Below, one piece after another: positions 6,707 through 14,910 of a stretch of 52,028 nucleotides of DNA. The translations under genes were made by a program, and so were the position numbers. The stretch is from Clostridia bacterium (GTDB lineage Bacteria; Bacillota; Clostridia; Christensenellales; CAG-138), in assembly GCA_017451295.1 (NCBI GenBank), contig JAFSPW010000050.1, positions 1-52,028 on the forward strand, given 5' to 3'. The notes under the pieces were generated by a model that did no database searches, was not told the DNA's origin, and saw only the letters and a list, made by a program, of their open reading frames with translations. How positions within the stretch are numbered: position 1 is the stretch's first letter; the number at the start of each line of letters is the position of its first letter.

Positions 6707-8621
6707 GGTGAACGGGGTCAACCTGTTCTATACCAAAAAGGGACAGGGACGACCTCTTGTTCTGCTTCACGGGAACGGGGAGGACCATAGCCTATTTGAT
6801 GAAGCGGTGGAGGCCCTGCAGGGGAACTTTTGTTGCTACGCCATAGACAGCCGGGGACACGGGAAAAGCCAGCAGGTGCCTGAGCTGCACTATGCAGACA
6901 TGGCCCGAGATGTGTTGGCCTTTATGGATGCCCTTAACCTGCGGGATGTGGTGCTGTGCGGCTTTTCTGATGGAGGCATCGTGGGGCTGCTGGCGGCGGG
7001 GGAGACGGACAGGATCTCCCACCTGCTCCTTTGCGGCGCCAACACCCGGCCCGAAACCCTGGTTCCGGAAGCCTATGGGGAGATTTTCAGGGAGTATTGC
7101 CAAAGCCCCAACATCTATAACACACTATTGGTGCATGAGCCCCATATTTCCCTTGGGGACATGAAGAGAATCCGGGCCAAGACCCTGGTGGTGGCGGGGA
7201 GCCGGGACATCATTCAGGAGGCGGACACCCGGTTCATCGCTGCCTCCATTCCGGGTGCTAAGCTCCTGATTCTTTCGGGGGAGGACCACGGCAGCTACAT
7301 CGCCCACAGCCCCAGGATTGGGGGTATCATTCAAGACTTTTGCGAAGGAGCGGAACCCATGGACTATGTGATTCGGGATATTTCCCTGTATAAGAGCGGC
7401 GAGGACAAGATTGAGTGGGTGCGGCGGAACATGCCCCTGCTTTCTTCCCTCTGGGAGGACCTTTCTCGGGAAAAGCCCTTTGCAGGGCTTACCATCGGCC
7501 TTTCCGTGCATTTGGAGGCAAAGACCGCCTTTCTGTGCCGGGTGCTGCAAGCCGGCGGTGCCCGGATGGTGGTCACCGGCAGCAATCCCCTCTCTACCCA
7601 GGACGATGTGGCGGCGGCTCTCGTTCACGGCAACGGGGAAAGCGCTCCCATGCAGGTCTATGCCCTCCACGGCTGCACCATGGAGGAGTATATGGAGAAT
7701 ATCGACCGGGTGCTGCTGCAGCGGCCGAATATTCTGATTGACGATGGGGGAGACCTTGTGTCCGGGGTCATGGAGCGGTTCCCGGAGCTTAAAGACCATA
7801 TCATCGGCGGCTGCGAGGAGACCACCACCGGGGTCATCCGCCTGAAGGCCATGGAACGGGACGGGGCCTTGCCCTTCCCCATGATGGATGTAAACGATGC
7901 TGACTGCAAGCATCTGTTTGACAATCGCTATGGTACGGGCCAGTCCGTGTTCGACGGCATCGACAGGACCACCAACCTGATTGTGGCAGGGAAGACCTGC
8001 GTGGTGGCGGGCTACGGCTGGTGCGGCAAGGGCGTGAGCCTAAGGGCCAAGGGCCTGGGGGCAAAGGTCGTCGTCACCGAAGTGGACCCCATCAAGGCCA
8101 TTGAGGCCATTATGGACGGGTTTGCCGTCATGCCCATGGAGAAGGCCGCCCGGGAGGGGGATTTGTTCATCACCGTCACCGGAGACAGGGATGTAATCAC
8201 CCAGGAACATTTTGCCCTTATGAAGGATGGCGCCATCCTTTGCAACGCCGGACACTTTGATGTGGAGGTGGATGTAAAGTGGCTTCGGGAGAACGCCCAG
8301 GAGATTCGCAGCATGAAGCCCAACATAGAGGGCTATCGGCTTACAAACGGGAAATGGGTATATGTGCTGGCGCAGGGTCGCCTGGTGAACCTTGCTTCCG
8401 GGGACGGGCATCCGGCGGAGATTATGGACATGAGCTTTGCCATTCAAGCCCTGTCCGCCCGGCACCTGGTAAAGAACCGTGGGACCCTTGAAAACCGGCT
8501 CTATGCCGTGCCCCGCGAGGTGGATTTGGAGGTGGCCCGGCGAAAGCTTGCGGCTCTAAATGTGCAGACGGACACCCTCACCAAAGCCCAGGAAGATTAT
8601 TTATCCGCCTGGCGGGTTTAG
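6696..8621 (+). CDS. Fusion of an alpha/beta hydrolase and an S-adenosylhomocysteine hydrolase-like domain
   Basis: A 641-aa two-domain protein. Residues 1-220 are an alpha/beta hydrolase with oxyanion region LLHGNGED, nucleophile Ser91 in GFSDGG, and likely Asp171 (GSRDII) and His198 (EDHG). Residues 222-641 resemble the short (about 400 aa) archaeal/Thermotoga-type S-adenosylhomocysteine hydrolase: HLEAKTA, STQDD, DDGGDL, EETTTG, DADCKHLFDN, the NAD-binding loop GYGWCGKG and a GRLVNLASGDGHP tail. SAHH splits S-adenosylhomocysteine (or S-inosylhomocysteine in a methanogen relative) to homocysteine and nucleoside. The role of the added hydrolase is unknown. The junction holds an in-frame ATG with its own ribosome-binding site (7345-7361). 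Start ATG 6696 overlaps the protease gene. No frameshift is needed to read through the junction. Confidence 0.9.
   Translation: MQIKVNGVNLFYTKKGQGRPLVLLHGNGEDHSLFDEAVEALQGNFCCYAIDSRGHGKSQQVPELHYADMARDVLAFMDALNLRDVVLCGFSDGGIVGLLAAGETDRISHLLLCGANTRPETLVPEAYGEIFREYCQSPNIYNTLLVHEPHISLGDMKRIRAKTLVVAGSRDIIQEADTRFIAASIPGAKLLILSGEDHGSYIAHSPRIGGIIQDFCEGAEPMDYVIRDISLYKSGEDKIEWVRRNMPLLSSLWEDLSREKPFAGLTIGLSVHLEAKTAFLCRVLQAGGARMVVTGSNPLSTQDDVAAALVHGNGESAPMQVYALHGCTMEEYMENIDRVLLQRPNILIDDGGDLVSGVMERFPELKDHIIGGCEETTTGVIRLKAMERDGALPFPMMDVNDADCKHLFDNRYGTGQSVFDGIDRTTNLIVAGKTCVVAGYGWCGKGVSLRAKGLGAKVVVTEVDPIKAIEAIMDGFAVMPMEKAAREGDLFITVTGDRDVITQEHFALMKDGAILCNAGHFDVEVDVKWLRENAQEIRSMKPNIEGYRLTNGKWVYVLAQGRLVNLASGDGHPAEIMDMSFAIQALSARHLVKNRGTLENRLYAVPREVDLEVARRKLAALNVQTDTLTKAQEDYLSAWRV
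7345..7361 (+). promoter_or_regulatory. Possible internal ribosome-binding site and start for the SAHH domain alone
   Basis: AAGGAG (7345-7350) lies 8 nt before ATG 7359-7361, which is codon 222 of the fusion gene. This is exactly between the hydrolase and SAHH domains, where initiation would give a 420-aa stand-alone SAHH. The motif is seen; its use is inferred. Confidence 0.45.
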
Positions 8622-8624
8622 CGT

Positions 8625-8654
8625 TTGACAAAGAACGGGTGAGTGTGCTATTAT
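8625..8654 (+). promoter_or_regulatory. Promoter of the EF-G-like gene
   Basis: Consensus TTGACA (8625-8630) and TATTAT (8649-8654) with an 18-bp spacer, starting 3 bp after the SAHH fusion stop. The leader to the start at 8743 is about 80 nt. Confidence 0.8.
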
Positions 8655-8742
8655 CATTTTTAGCTAAAATGGGTATTTACGTGGAGAACTATTCTTCGCG
8701 GAAGGTATACACCAAAGTGAAAAACCAATAGGGGGAAACAGG

Positions 8743-10812
8743 ATGAAGAACTATACCGCAGATTCTATCGTCAATGTTGGCGTGTTCGGTCACGCCGGCG
8801 AAGGAAAGACCACCCTGGTGGAAACAATCCTTTTCAACACCGGTTTGGTGGATCGTATGGGCAAGATTGAGAACGGAACCACCGTTTCCGACTTTGACCC
8901 GGAAGAAGCCAAGCGGGGCTGCTCCATCAACATGTCCGTGGAGCCGGTGGAGTGGAACAACAAGAAGATCAACATTATCGATGCCCCCGGCGGGTACGAC
9001 TTCTATGGTGACGTGGCCTCCGCCGCCTTCCTGGCGGACAGCGCTCTCATCGTGGTTGGTGCTGTTTCCGGGCCTGTGGTGGGTGCGGAGAAGGCCATGG
9101 CCATGTGTCAGAAGAAGGGCATGCCCCGGATGATGGTCATCAACCAGATGGATAGGGAGAATGCCAGCTTTGAGAAGGTCATGGCAGCGGTCAACGAGAA
9201 GTTCGGCCCCAACGTGGTGCCCATTCAGCTGCCCATCATGGAAGGCAGCAACTTCAAGGGCTTCGTCGACATTATCGACATGAAGGCCTATCTGTTTGAC
9301 GGCAAGAAGCTGAAGGAAACCGACATTCCCGGTTCTTTGGGCGACGAAGCTCAGAGCCTGTATGAGAAGCTCACCGAAGCCGCAGCCGAAGCCGACGAGA
9401 ATCTGATGGAGAAGTACTTCGAGGAGATGGAGCTTCCCCGGGAGGATATCCTCTTTGGCCTGAGCAAGGGCGTGAAGGAAGGCACCGTCACCCCGGTGGT
9501 GTGCACTTCTGCACTCACTAACGCCGGCGTGTTCACCCTTCTTGACAACATCGTTCACTATCTGCCCTCCGCCGCCGATGCCAAGCTCCCCGCCGCCACT
9601 AACCTTGCCGGGGATGCCGTGGAACTGACCCGGGACGGCAAGCTGGTGGCCACCGTTGCTAAGACCATCAACGACCAGTTCGGCAAGTACTCCATCGTCA
9701 AGGTCCATCGGGGCACGCTGGATCTGTCCGTCGCTCCCTATAATGTGAACAGCGAGCGGGCAGAGAAGCCCACGGCTCCCGTGCTCATTCGGGGCAAGAA
9801 GACCATCGCTCTGGATAAGCTGAATGCCGGGGACATCGGCGCCCTTGCTAAGCTCCAGTTTACCGGCACCAACGATACCCTCTGCGACCAGAGCGATATC
9901 GTGAAGGTGGAGCCCATCGACTTCCCGCAGCCCTGCATCGCCTTGGCCATCGCTGCCAAGAACAAGGGCGAAGATGATAAGGTCATCGCCGGCTTGAACC
10001 GTATTCGGGAGGAAGATCCCTCCATCTCCATCGAAAAGAACATCGAGACCGGAGATGTGCTGCTGTGCGGTCTGGGCGAGAAGCACATCGACGTGGTGTG
10101 CAGCAAGCTGAAGAACAAGTTCAATGTGGAAGCCACCCTCAACGAGCAGCGCATTCCCTACCGGGAGACCATTCGCTCCACCGCAGAGGCCGAAGGCAAG
10201 CACAAGAAGCAGACCGGCGGCAGCGGCCAGTTTGGCGTGGTCAACATCCGCTTCGAGCCCGCCGATGAGGGTGTGGATTACGAGTTCGTGGATGCCATCG
10301 TGGGCGGCGTGGTGCCTCGTGAGTTTATCCCCGCTGTGGACAAGGGTCTTCGGGAGGCCATGCAGCACGGCGTGTTGGCCGGTTATCCCATGATTGGCGT
10401 GAAAGCCACCCTGTTCTTTGGCAAGTACCATCCCGTGGATTCCAAGGAAGTGGCCTTCAAGTCCGCCGCGCGTCTGGCGTACAAGGCCGCCTGCGCTCAG
10501 GCTTCTCCCGCCCTTATCGAGCCGATCTATCGCTATGATATCTGGGTGCCCAACGACAACGTGGGCGACATCATCGGCGATTTGAACCGGCGCCGCGGCC
10601 GCATGCTGGGTATGAACCCGGTGGACGGCGGCACCGAGGTGGTGGCGGAGGCCCCCTTGGCCGAGATGACCAAGTACGCCACCGACCTGCTGGCTATGAC
10701 CCAGGCCCGAGGTTCCTTCAAGAGCGAGTTTGTTCGCTATGAGGACGTGCCCGGCGACAAGGCCAAGAAGATTATCGAGGCCGCCAAGATCGAGGACGAC
10801 GAGGACGAATAA
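8743..10812 (+). CDS. Divergent elongation factor G paralogue (translational GTPase)
   Basis: A 689-aa five-domain translational GTPase with EF-G layout: G domain (about 1-275), beta-barrel domain II, domains III, IV (HPVDSKEVAFKSAAR near 567-580) and V. It belongs to the second EF-G-like group rather than the main FusA. The G1 loop is GHAGEGKTT (16-24), G3 reads DAPGGYDF (80-87) where canonical EF-G has DTPGHVDF, and G4 is NQMD (134-137) instead of NKMD. The histidine that triggers GTP hydrolysis is thus absent. It has its own promoter, a GGGGG-type ribosome-binding site and a terminator, so it is monocistronic. It may be a ribosome-associated factor with altered GTPase behaviour; a main fusA gene should exist elsewhere. 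Confidence 0.9.
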   Translation: MKNYTADSIVNVGVFGHAGEGKTTLVETILFNTGLVDRMGKIENGTTVSDFDPEEAKRGCSINMSVEPVEWNNKKINIIDAPGGYDFYGDVASAAFLADSALIVVGAVSGPVVGAEKAMAMCQKKGMPRMMVINQMDRENASFEKVMAAVNEKFGPNVVPIQLPIMEGSNFKGFVDIIDMKAYLFDGKKLKETDIPGSLGDEAQSLYEKLTEAAAEADENLMEKYFEEMELPREDILFGLSKGVKEGTVTPVVCTSALTNAGVFTLLDNIVHYLPSAADAKLPAATNLAGDAVELTRDGKLVATVAKTINDQFGKYSIVKVHRGTLDLSVAPYNVNSERAEKPTAPVLIRGKKTIALDKLNAGDIGALAKLQFTGTNDTLCDQSDIVKVEPIDFPQPCIALAIAAKNKGEDDKVIAGLNRIREEDPSISIEKNIETGDVLLCGLGEKHIDVVCSKLKNKFNVEATLNEQRIPYRETIRSTAEAEGKHKKQTGGSGQFGVVNIRFEPADEGVDYEFVDAIVGGVVPREFIPAVDKGLREAMQHGVLAGYPMIGVKATLFFGKYHPVDSKEVAFKSAARLAYKAACAQASPALIEPIYRYDIWVPNDNVGDIIGDLNRRRGRMLGMNPVDGGTEVVAEAPLAEMTKYATDLLAMTQARGSFKSEFVRYEDVPGDKAKKIIEAAKIEDDEDE

Positions 10813-10826
10813 GACCGACATATATC

Positions 10827-10852
10827 AGGAGGGGCTTAGCCCCTCCTCTTTT
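10827..10852 (+). terminator. Intrinsic terminator after the EF-G-like gene
   Basis: AGGAGGGGC (10827-10835) pairs perfectly with GCCCCTCCT (10839-10847) around a TTA loop, followed by CTTTT. The next gene starts only 11 bp later. Confidence 0.85.
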
Positions 10853-10862
10853 GGTATGAATC

Positions 10863-11318
10863 ATGAGATTTGAAAGAGACACCCAAACCGGCGCCACCAT
10901 CACCGTGAACATCATCAGCTATGTGATGCTGCTCATCGTTGCGGCGGCCTTTATTGCAAAACTTTTGACGGACCAGGTGCCAAGGCTTGCCATGGCGGCG
11001 GTGGTGGCGGCTATCATGGTGTATATGATTGCGTATCTAGTCCGCTTTCTCCGCTTTTTGAACCTGTGGAAACGGGCCAGCTTTGAGACAAAGGACGACA
11101 GGGTCATGGGCTTTGGCGCCGACGTGAAGCTCCGCCATGGCAGGGCCTTCGATATTCCGGCTGGGGAGGTCCAGGGCTTGGGCTTTGTTGAGGTGAACAT
11201 GACACGCAAAACCAAGCTCCCGGCCCTGAAGTTAGAAACAAAGGATGGACCCATTCTGATTCTGGGACTATATATCGACCCCCGGATGCGAAAGTCACTG
11301 GGGCTGCCGGAGCACTAA
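10863..11318 (+). CDS. Small two-helix membrane protein with a soluble C-terminal domain
   Basis: A 151-aa protein with two hydrophobic segments (about residues 17-37 and 41-62) followed by a soluble C-terminal domain rich in beta-strand character (ADVKLRHGRAFDIPAGEV, LPALKLETKDG). This arrangement resembles small proteins with a PH-like domain behind a membrane hairpin, but no diagnostic motif is seen and the function is unknown. The start ATG lies 11 bp after the upstream terminator with no obvious Shine-Dalgarno, so expression may be low or depend on readthrough. It converges on trpS, with a shared terminator between. Confidence 0.7.
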   Translation: MRFERDTQTGATITVNIISYVMLLIVAAAFIAKLLTDQVPRLAMAAVVAAIMVYMIAYLVRFLRFLNLWKRASFETKDDRVMGFGADVKLRHGRAFDIPAGEVQGLGFVEVNMTRKTKLPALKLETKDGPILILGLYIDPRMRKSLGLPEH

Positions 11319-11321
11319 AAT

Positions 11322-11347
11322 ACAGCGAGGGATTCGTCCCTCGCTGT
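11322..11347. terminator. UUCG-loop terminator shared by convergent transcripts
   Basis: Perfect 11-bp stem ACAGCGAGGGA (11322-11332) / TCCCTCGCTGT (11337-11347) closed by a stable TTCG tetraloop. On the minus strand it is followed by ATTTTA, fitting termination of the xth-maf-uvrC-trpS operon; the plus tail is poor in T. Confidence 0.8.
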
Positions 11348-11363
11348 TCTGCTCTATGTTGGA

Positions 11364-12479
11364 TTACATCTTGGCGGCCTTGAGCTGCTTTTCCCAGTCC
11401 TTGATTATGGTGCGGTCCTGGAAGTAGTTGATGCGCATGGCCTTCTGGACCCGGCTAAGGGTTTCTCCGGTGATGATTTGGGCCCGCTTGGTGCCCTCTG
11501 CGAGAATGTCGTACACCGTGTCCAAATCCTTTTCCCACTTGGCCCGATTCTCCCGGATGGGGGAGAGGGTCTCCTCCAAAACCTGAATGAGGAACTTTTT
11601 GCAGGTGCCGTCTCCCAGACCGCCCCGGCGATAGTGGTCCTTCAGCTCCTCCAGATTGGCATACTGGGGCAGATAGGCGGCAAAGTGAGCATCGGTGCAG
11701 AAGGCATCCAGATAGGTGAACACCACGTTACCCTCGATGTGGCCCGGGTCCTCAATGCGAAGGTGCTGGGGGTCCGTGTACATTTTGCCGTTGATTTGCT
11801 TCTTTACCGTCTTGGGGTCATCGGATAGATAGATGCAGTTGCCCAGGGACTTGCTCATCTTGGCCTTGCCGTCCACCCCCGGCAGCCGCCGCTGGGTCTC
11901 GTTCTCGGGAATCATGGCCTTGGGCATGATGAGGGTCTCTCCATAGGTCCGGTTGAACTTCTCCACGATCTCTCGGGTCTGCTCGATCATGGGCAGCTGG
12001 TCCTCTCCCACGGGCACAACGTTGGCGTTGAAGGCAGTGATGTCCGCCGCCTGGGACACGGGATAGGAGAAGAACCCGGCGGGCAGACCTTCGTCCGCAA
12101 AGCCCCGCATCTGAATCTCCGCCTTTACGGTGGGGTTCCGGGAGAGCCTTGCGGTGGTGACTAGGTTCATATAGTAGAAGGTCAGGGCGTGGAGGGCCGG
12201 CAGCTGGGACTGAACGCAGATGGTGGACTTTTCGGGGTCGATACCGGCGGACAGATAGTCCAGCGTGACGTTGACGATATTCTCCCGTATCTTCCCGGGA
12301 TTATCCGCATTGTCCGTCAGGGCCTGGTCGTCTGCAATGAGGATGTTCACCGCATCGAAGCGGCCGGAGTTCTGCAGCTCCACCCGGCGACGTAGGGAGC
12401 CTACAAAGTGGCCCAGGTGCAGCCGCCCCGTGGGCCGGTCCCCGGTGAGAATGATTTGCTGTTCCTGTTTCGTTTCCAT
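11364..12479 (-). CDS. trpS: Tryptophan-tRNA ligase
   Basis: Class I aminoacyl-tRNA synthetase (371 aa) that charges tRNA-Trp. The HIGH-type motif is HLGH in GDRPTGRLHLGHFVGS and the KMSKS motif is intact (GKAKMSKSLGN). Between them lies the tryptophan-pocket region with PVGEDQLPM. Two starts are possible: TTG at 12485, overlapping the uvrC stop, and ATG at 12479. I chose ATG because AAGGAAG sits 7 nt upstream of it. It is somewhat longer than Bacillus TrpS (330 aa). It is the last gene of xth-maf-uvrC-trpS and ends at a terminator. No T-box leader is present next to it. Confidence 0.96.
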   Translation of the reverse strand: METKQEQQIILTGDRPTGRLHLGHFVGSLRRRVELQNSGRFDAVNILIADDQALTDNADNPGKIRENIVNVTLDYLSAGIDPEKSTICVQSQLPALHALTFYYMNLVTTARLSRNPTVKAEIQMRGFADEGLPAGFFSYPVSQAADITAFNANVVPVGEDQLPMIEQTREIVEKFNRTYGETLIMPKAMIPENETQRRLPGVDGKAKMSKSLGNCIYLSDDPKTVKKQINGKMYTDPQHLRIEDPGHIEGNVVFTYLDAFCTDAHFAAYLPQYANLEELKDHYRRGGLGDGTCKKFLIQVLEETLSPIRENRAKWEKDLDTVYDILAEGTKRAQIITGETLSRVQKAMRINYFQDRTIIKDWEKQLKAAKM

Positions 12480-12481
12480 AG

Positions 12482-14332
12482 TCAATCTTCCTTTATTTGT
12501 GATTCTGGTATATCTTCCCCCTGGGGGTGAAAATAGTCATATACGGCCCGTGCCGCCGGTTCGCTCATGCCTTTCACGGCGCTTAGTGCCTTCACATCCG
12601 CCGCAGCCATGGCATCCCGGGTGATGAAGGCATCGAACAAAGCTCGCTTGCGCTTGTCACCGATGCCGGGAATCTCGTCCAGCACCGACAGCAGCGCATT
12701 CTTCTGGTGCAAGGAACGGTGGTAGGAGATGGCGAAGCGGTGGGCTTCGTCTCGAATCCGCTGCAGTAGGTGCAAAGCCGGGCTGCTGCGGGGCAGGTAG
12801 ATGGGCTCCTCGCTGTCGGGAGTGTAGATAATCTCGTGGCTCTCCGCCAGGGCGATGACATTCAGGTAGGAAAGGCCCGCCTTCTCCAAAACCTGCTCTG
12901 CCACCTGGAGCTGTGTCCGCCCGCCGTCGATAATCAGCAGGTCCGGGTAGGGCTCTCCCTTGTCAAACCGCCGGGTCAAGCACTCCTCCATGGCAATCAA
13001 ATCGTCCCCGCCCGCCTCCGAACGGATGTGGAAGCGCCGGTACTGGTTCTTGTCCGGCTTCCCATCGGTGAACACCACCATGGAGGACACCGTGTCTGTG
13101 CCCATGATGTGAGAGTTGTCGAAGCACTCCATGCGAGTGGGGAAGGTGTCCAGCCCCAGTATCCCTGAAAGCTGCACCGCCGCCCCTTCGTCGCGGTCCC
13201 AAGCCTTCTCCCGCAGGGCCTTTTCTTTCTGCAGCAGCTCAGAACCGTTCTTCTTGGCCAGATCCACCAGTTTCTTTTTGTCTCCCCGCTGGGGCACCAG
13301 GAGCTTCACTCGCCGCCCGGTCCGTTCCCAAAGCATCTGTTCCAAGGCTTCCGCCTCCGGAATCTGGCAATAGAGCAGCACCTCTTTGGGTGGCAGGACC
13401 CCATCCCGGTCATAGAACTGGGTCAAGAAGGCCCCCAAAATCTCCTCCGGCGGATCCTCGCTGACGGCATTCATGGAGAAATGCTCCGTGCCGATAATCT
13501 TCCCCTGCCGCAAAAACAGGGCGAAGACCAGGGCATTGTCCTCGAGACTGGCCGGGGCAAAGATGTCGAAATTGGCATCCTTGGGGAAAATGGCCACCTG
13601 CTTTTCCATGAGCCCTTGAATGGAACGAATCTGGTCTCGAATCCGGGCCGCCTTTTCAAACTCCAGCTCCTCTGAGGCCTGCTCCATCTCCCTTGTCAAA
13701 TCCTCTATGACGGGACCTGTATGCCCCTCCAAAAAGGCCATGACTTCTTTGATATAGCCGTGATAGGTCTCGCGGCTTACCTGCCCCGTGCAGGGGCCGC
13801 AGCACTTGCCGATGTGGTACATCAGACAGGGACGCTCCCGTCGGGCAATGGCCCGCTGCATATCCTTGCGGCAGGGGCGGATGGGGAAGTGGGCGCGAAT
13901 CACCGCAATCTGGTCCTGCAGCGCCACGGCGGAAAGATAGGGCCCCAGGTAGGTGGCGCCGTCCTGCTTCACCCGGCGCACCACCTCCACCCGGGGGAAG
14001 TCCTGCTTCTGGTCGATGCGTACATAGGGAAAGTGCTTGTCGTCCTTCAGCAGGATGTTATACTTGGGCATAAACTCCTTGATTAGGTTGCTTTCTAAGC
14101 TCAAAGCCTCCGTCTCGTTGTTTACGCCGATGGTCTCAAAATCCGCAATATGGCTCACCATGGCCCGGACCTTGGGCGTGTGGTCCTTGTTGGCCTGGAA
14201 GTATTGGCTCACCCGGTTCTTCAGGCTGATGGCCTTACCCACATAGACGACCGTGCCCCGGTCGTCCAGCATCTTATAGACCCCCGGGGTGTCAGGAAGC
14301 AAGGTCAGCTTGTCCGCAATAATCTGATTCAT
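12482..14332 (-). CDS. uvrC: UvrABC excision nuclease subunit C
   Basis: Nucleotide-excision repair endonuclease (616 aa) that makes both cuts around a lesion in the UvrB-DNA complex. The N-terminal GIY-YIG nuclease domain (GVYKMLDDRGTVVYVGKA, about 15-32) makes the 3' cut. It is followed by a cysteine cluster (CCGPCTGQVS), a UVR motif for UvrB contact (about 200-235), the RNase H-like 5' nuclease (DNSHIMGTDTV, DLLIIDGG), and tandem helix-hairpin-helix motifs (LDEIPGIGDKRKRAL) at the C-terminus. All expected parts are present. It overlaps maf by 4 bp (ATGA) and is followed by trpS. Confidence 0.97.
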   Translation of the reverse strand: MNQIIADKLTLLPDTPGVYKMLDDRGTVVYVGKAISLKNRVSQYFQANKDHTPKVRAMVSHIADFETIGVNNETEALSLESNLIKEFMPKYNILLKDDKHFPYVRIDQKQDFPRVEVVRRVKQDGATYLGPYLSAVALQDQIAVIRAHFPIRPCRKDMQRAIARRERPCLMYHIGKCCGPCTGQVSRETYHGYIKEVMAFLEGHTGPVIEDLTREMEQASEELEFEKAARIRDQIRSIQGLMEKQVAIFPKDANFDIFAPASLEDNALVFALFLRQGKIIGTEHFSMNAVSEDPPEEILGAFLTQFYDRDGVLPPKEVLLYCQIPEAEALEQMLWERTGRRVKLLVPQRGDKKKLVDLAKKNGSELLQKEKALREKAWDRDEGAAVQLSGILGLDTFPTRMECFDNSHIMGTDTVSSMVVFTDGKPDKNQYRRFHIRSEAGGDDLIAMEECLTRRFDKGEPYPDLLIIDGGRTQLQVAEQVLEKAGLSYLNVIALAESHEIIYTPDSEEPIYLPRSSPALHLLQRIRDEAHRFAISYHRSLHQKNALLSVLDEIPGIGDKRKRALFDAFITRDAMAAADVKALSAVKGMSEPAARAVYDYFHPQGEDIPESQIKED

Positions 14333-14910
14333 AGCACCCGGTGGTTTTTGTCCATGACCCCAGCTGTCACCAGCATTTCATAGAGCAGGGGGGCAGGCAG
14401 ACCGATGATGTTGAAATAGTTTCCCTCCAGATGGTCCACAAACTGGCAGGCAGGGCCCTGGACCCCGTAGGAACCGGCCTTGTCCAAGGGGTCCCCCGTG
14501 GAAATGTACCAGTCGATTTCCCCCTCCGTCATGGGCCGGAAGGTCACGTCCGTCCGGCAGTACCGCACATCCTGGCTGTGGGGCGTCAGTACGCATAAGC
14601 CCGTATAGACGATGTGGCTGCGGCCTTGCAACAGCTGCAAATATTCCTTAGCCCGTTCCGGGGTGTGCGGCTTTCCAAGAACCCATCCGTCCACATCCAC
14701 CACCGTGTCCGCACCGATGACACAGGCATCCGAATGCAAGGAGAACACGGCCTGGGCCTTTTGCGCTGCCAAGGCCATGACAAGCTCCGGCGGCGTGGCG
14801 CCTGCGGGAGGCACCTCCGGCATATGGCTTTCAATCACCTGGAAGGGGATGTCCATCAGGGTCATAATCTCCCGGCGGCGGGGGGACTGGGAGGCCAGAA
14901 TAATGTTCAT
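14329..14910 (-). CDS. maf: Maf-family nucleoside triphosphate pyrophosphatase
   Basis: House-cleaning enzyme (193 aa) that hydrolyses non-canonical or modified dTTP/UTP-type nucleotides to monophosphates, keeping them out of nucleic acids. It begins with the family motif LASQSPRRREI and has the metal-site strand IGADTVVDVDG near residue 70, plus the lysine-containing GKPHTPERA. It overlaps both neighbours by 4 bp (stop of xth, start of uvrC), so translation is coupled. In Bacillus, Maf is linked to septum control; here the context is DNA repair. Confidence 0.94.
   Translation of the reverse strand: MNIILASQSPRRREIMTLMDIPFQVIESHMPEVPPAGATPPELVMALAAQKAQAVFSLHSDACVIGADTVVDVDGWVLGKPHTPERAKEYLQLLQGRSHIVYTGLCVLTPHSQDVRYCRTDVTFRPMTEGEIDWYISTGDPLDKAGSYGVQGPACQFVDHLEGNYFNIIGLPAPLLYEMLVTAGVMDKNHRVL

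Noticed and set aside
8689..10821. 710-codon open frame on the minus strand across the EF-G-like gene
   Set aside because: It is a shadow of the plus-strand gene: GC-rich codon positions keep the antisense frame open, its product is a low-complexity His/Leu/Gly-rich string with no motif, and there is no ribosome-binding site.
12480..12485. TTG start for trpS overlapping the uvrC stop
   Set aside because: The ATG two codons later has better spacing to AAGGAAG; the difference is only two residues, so TTG remains possible.
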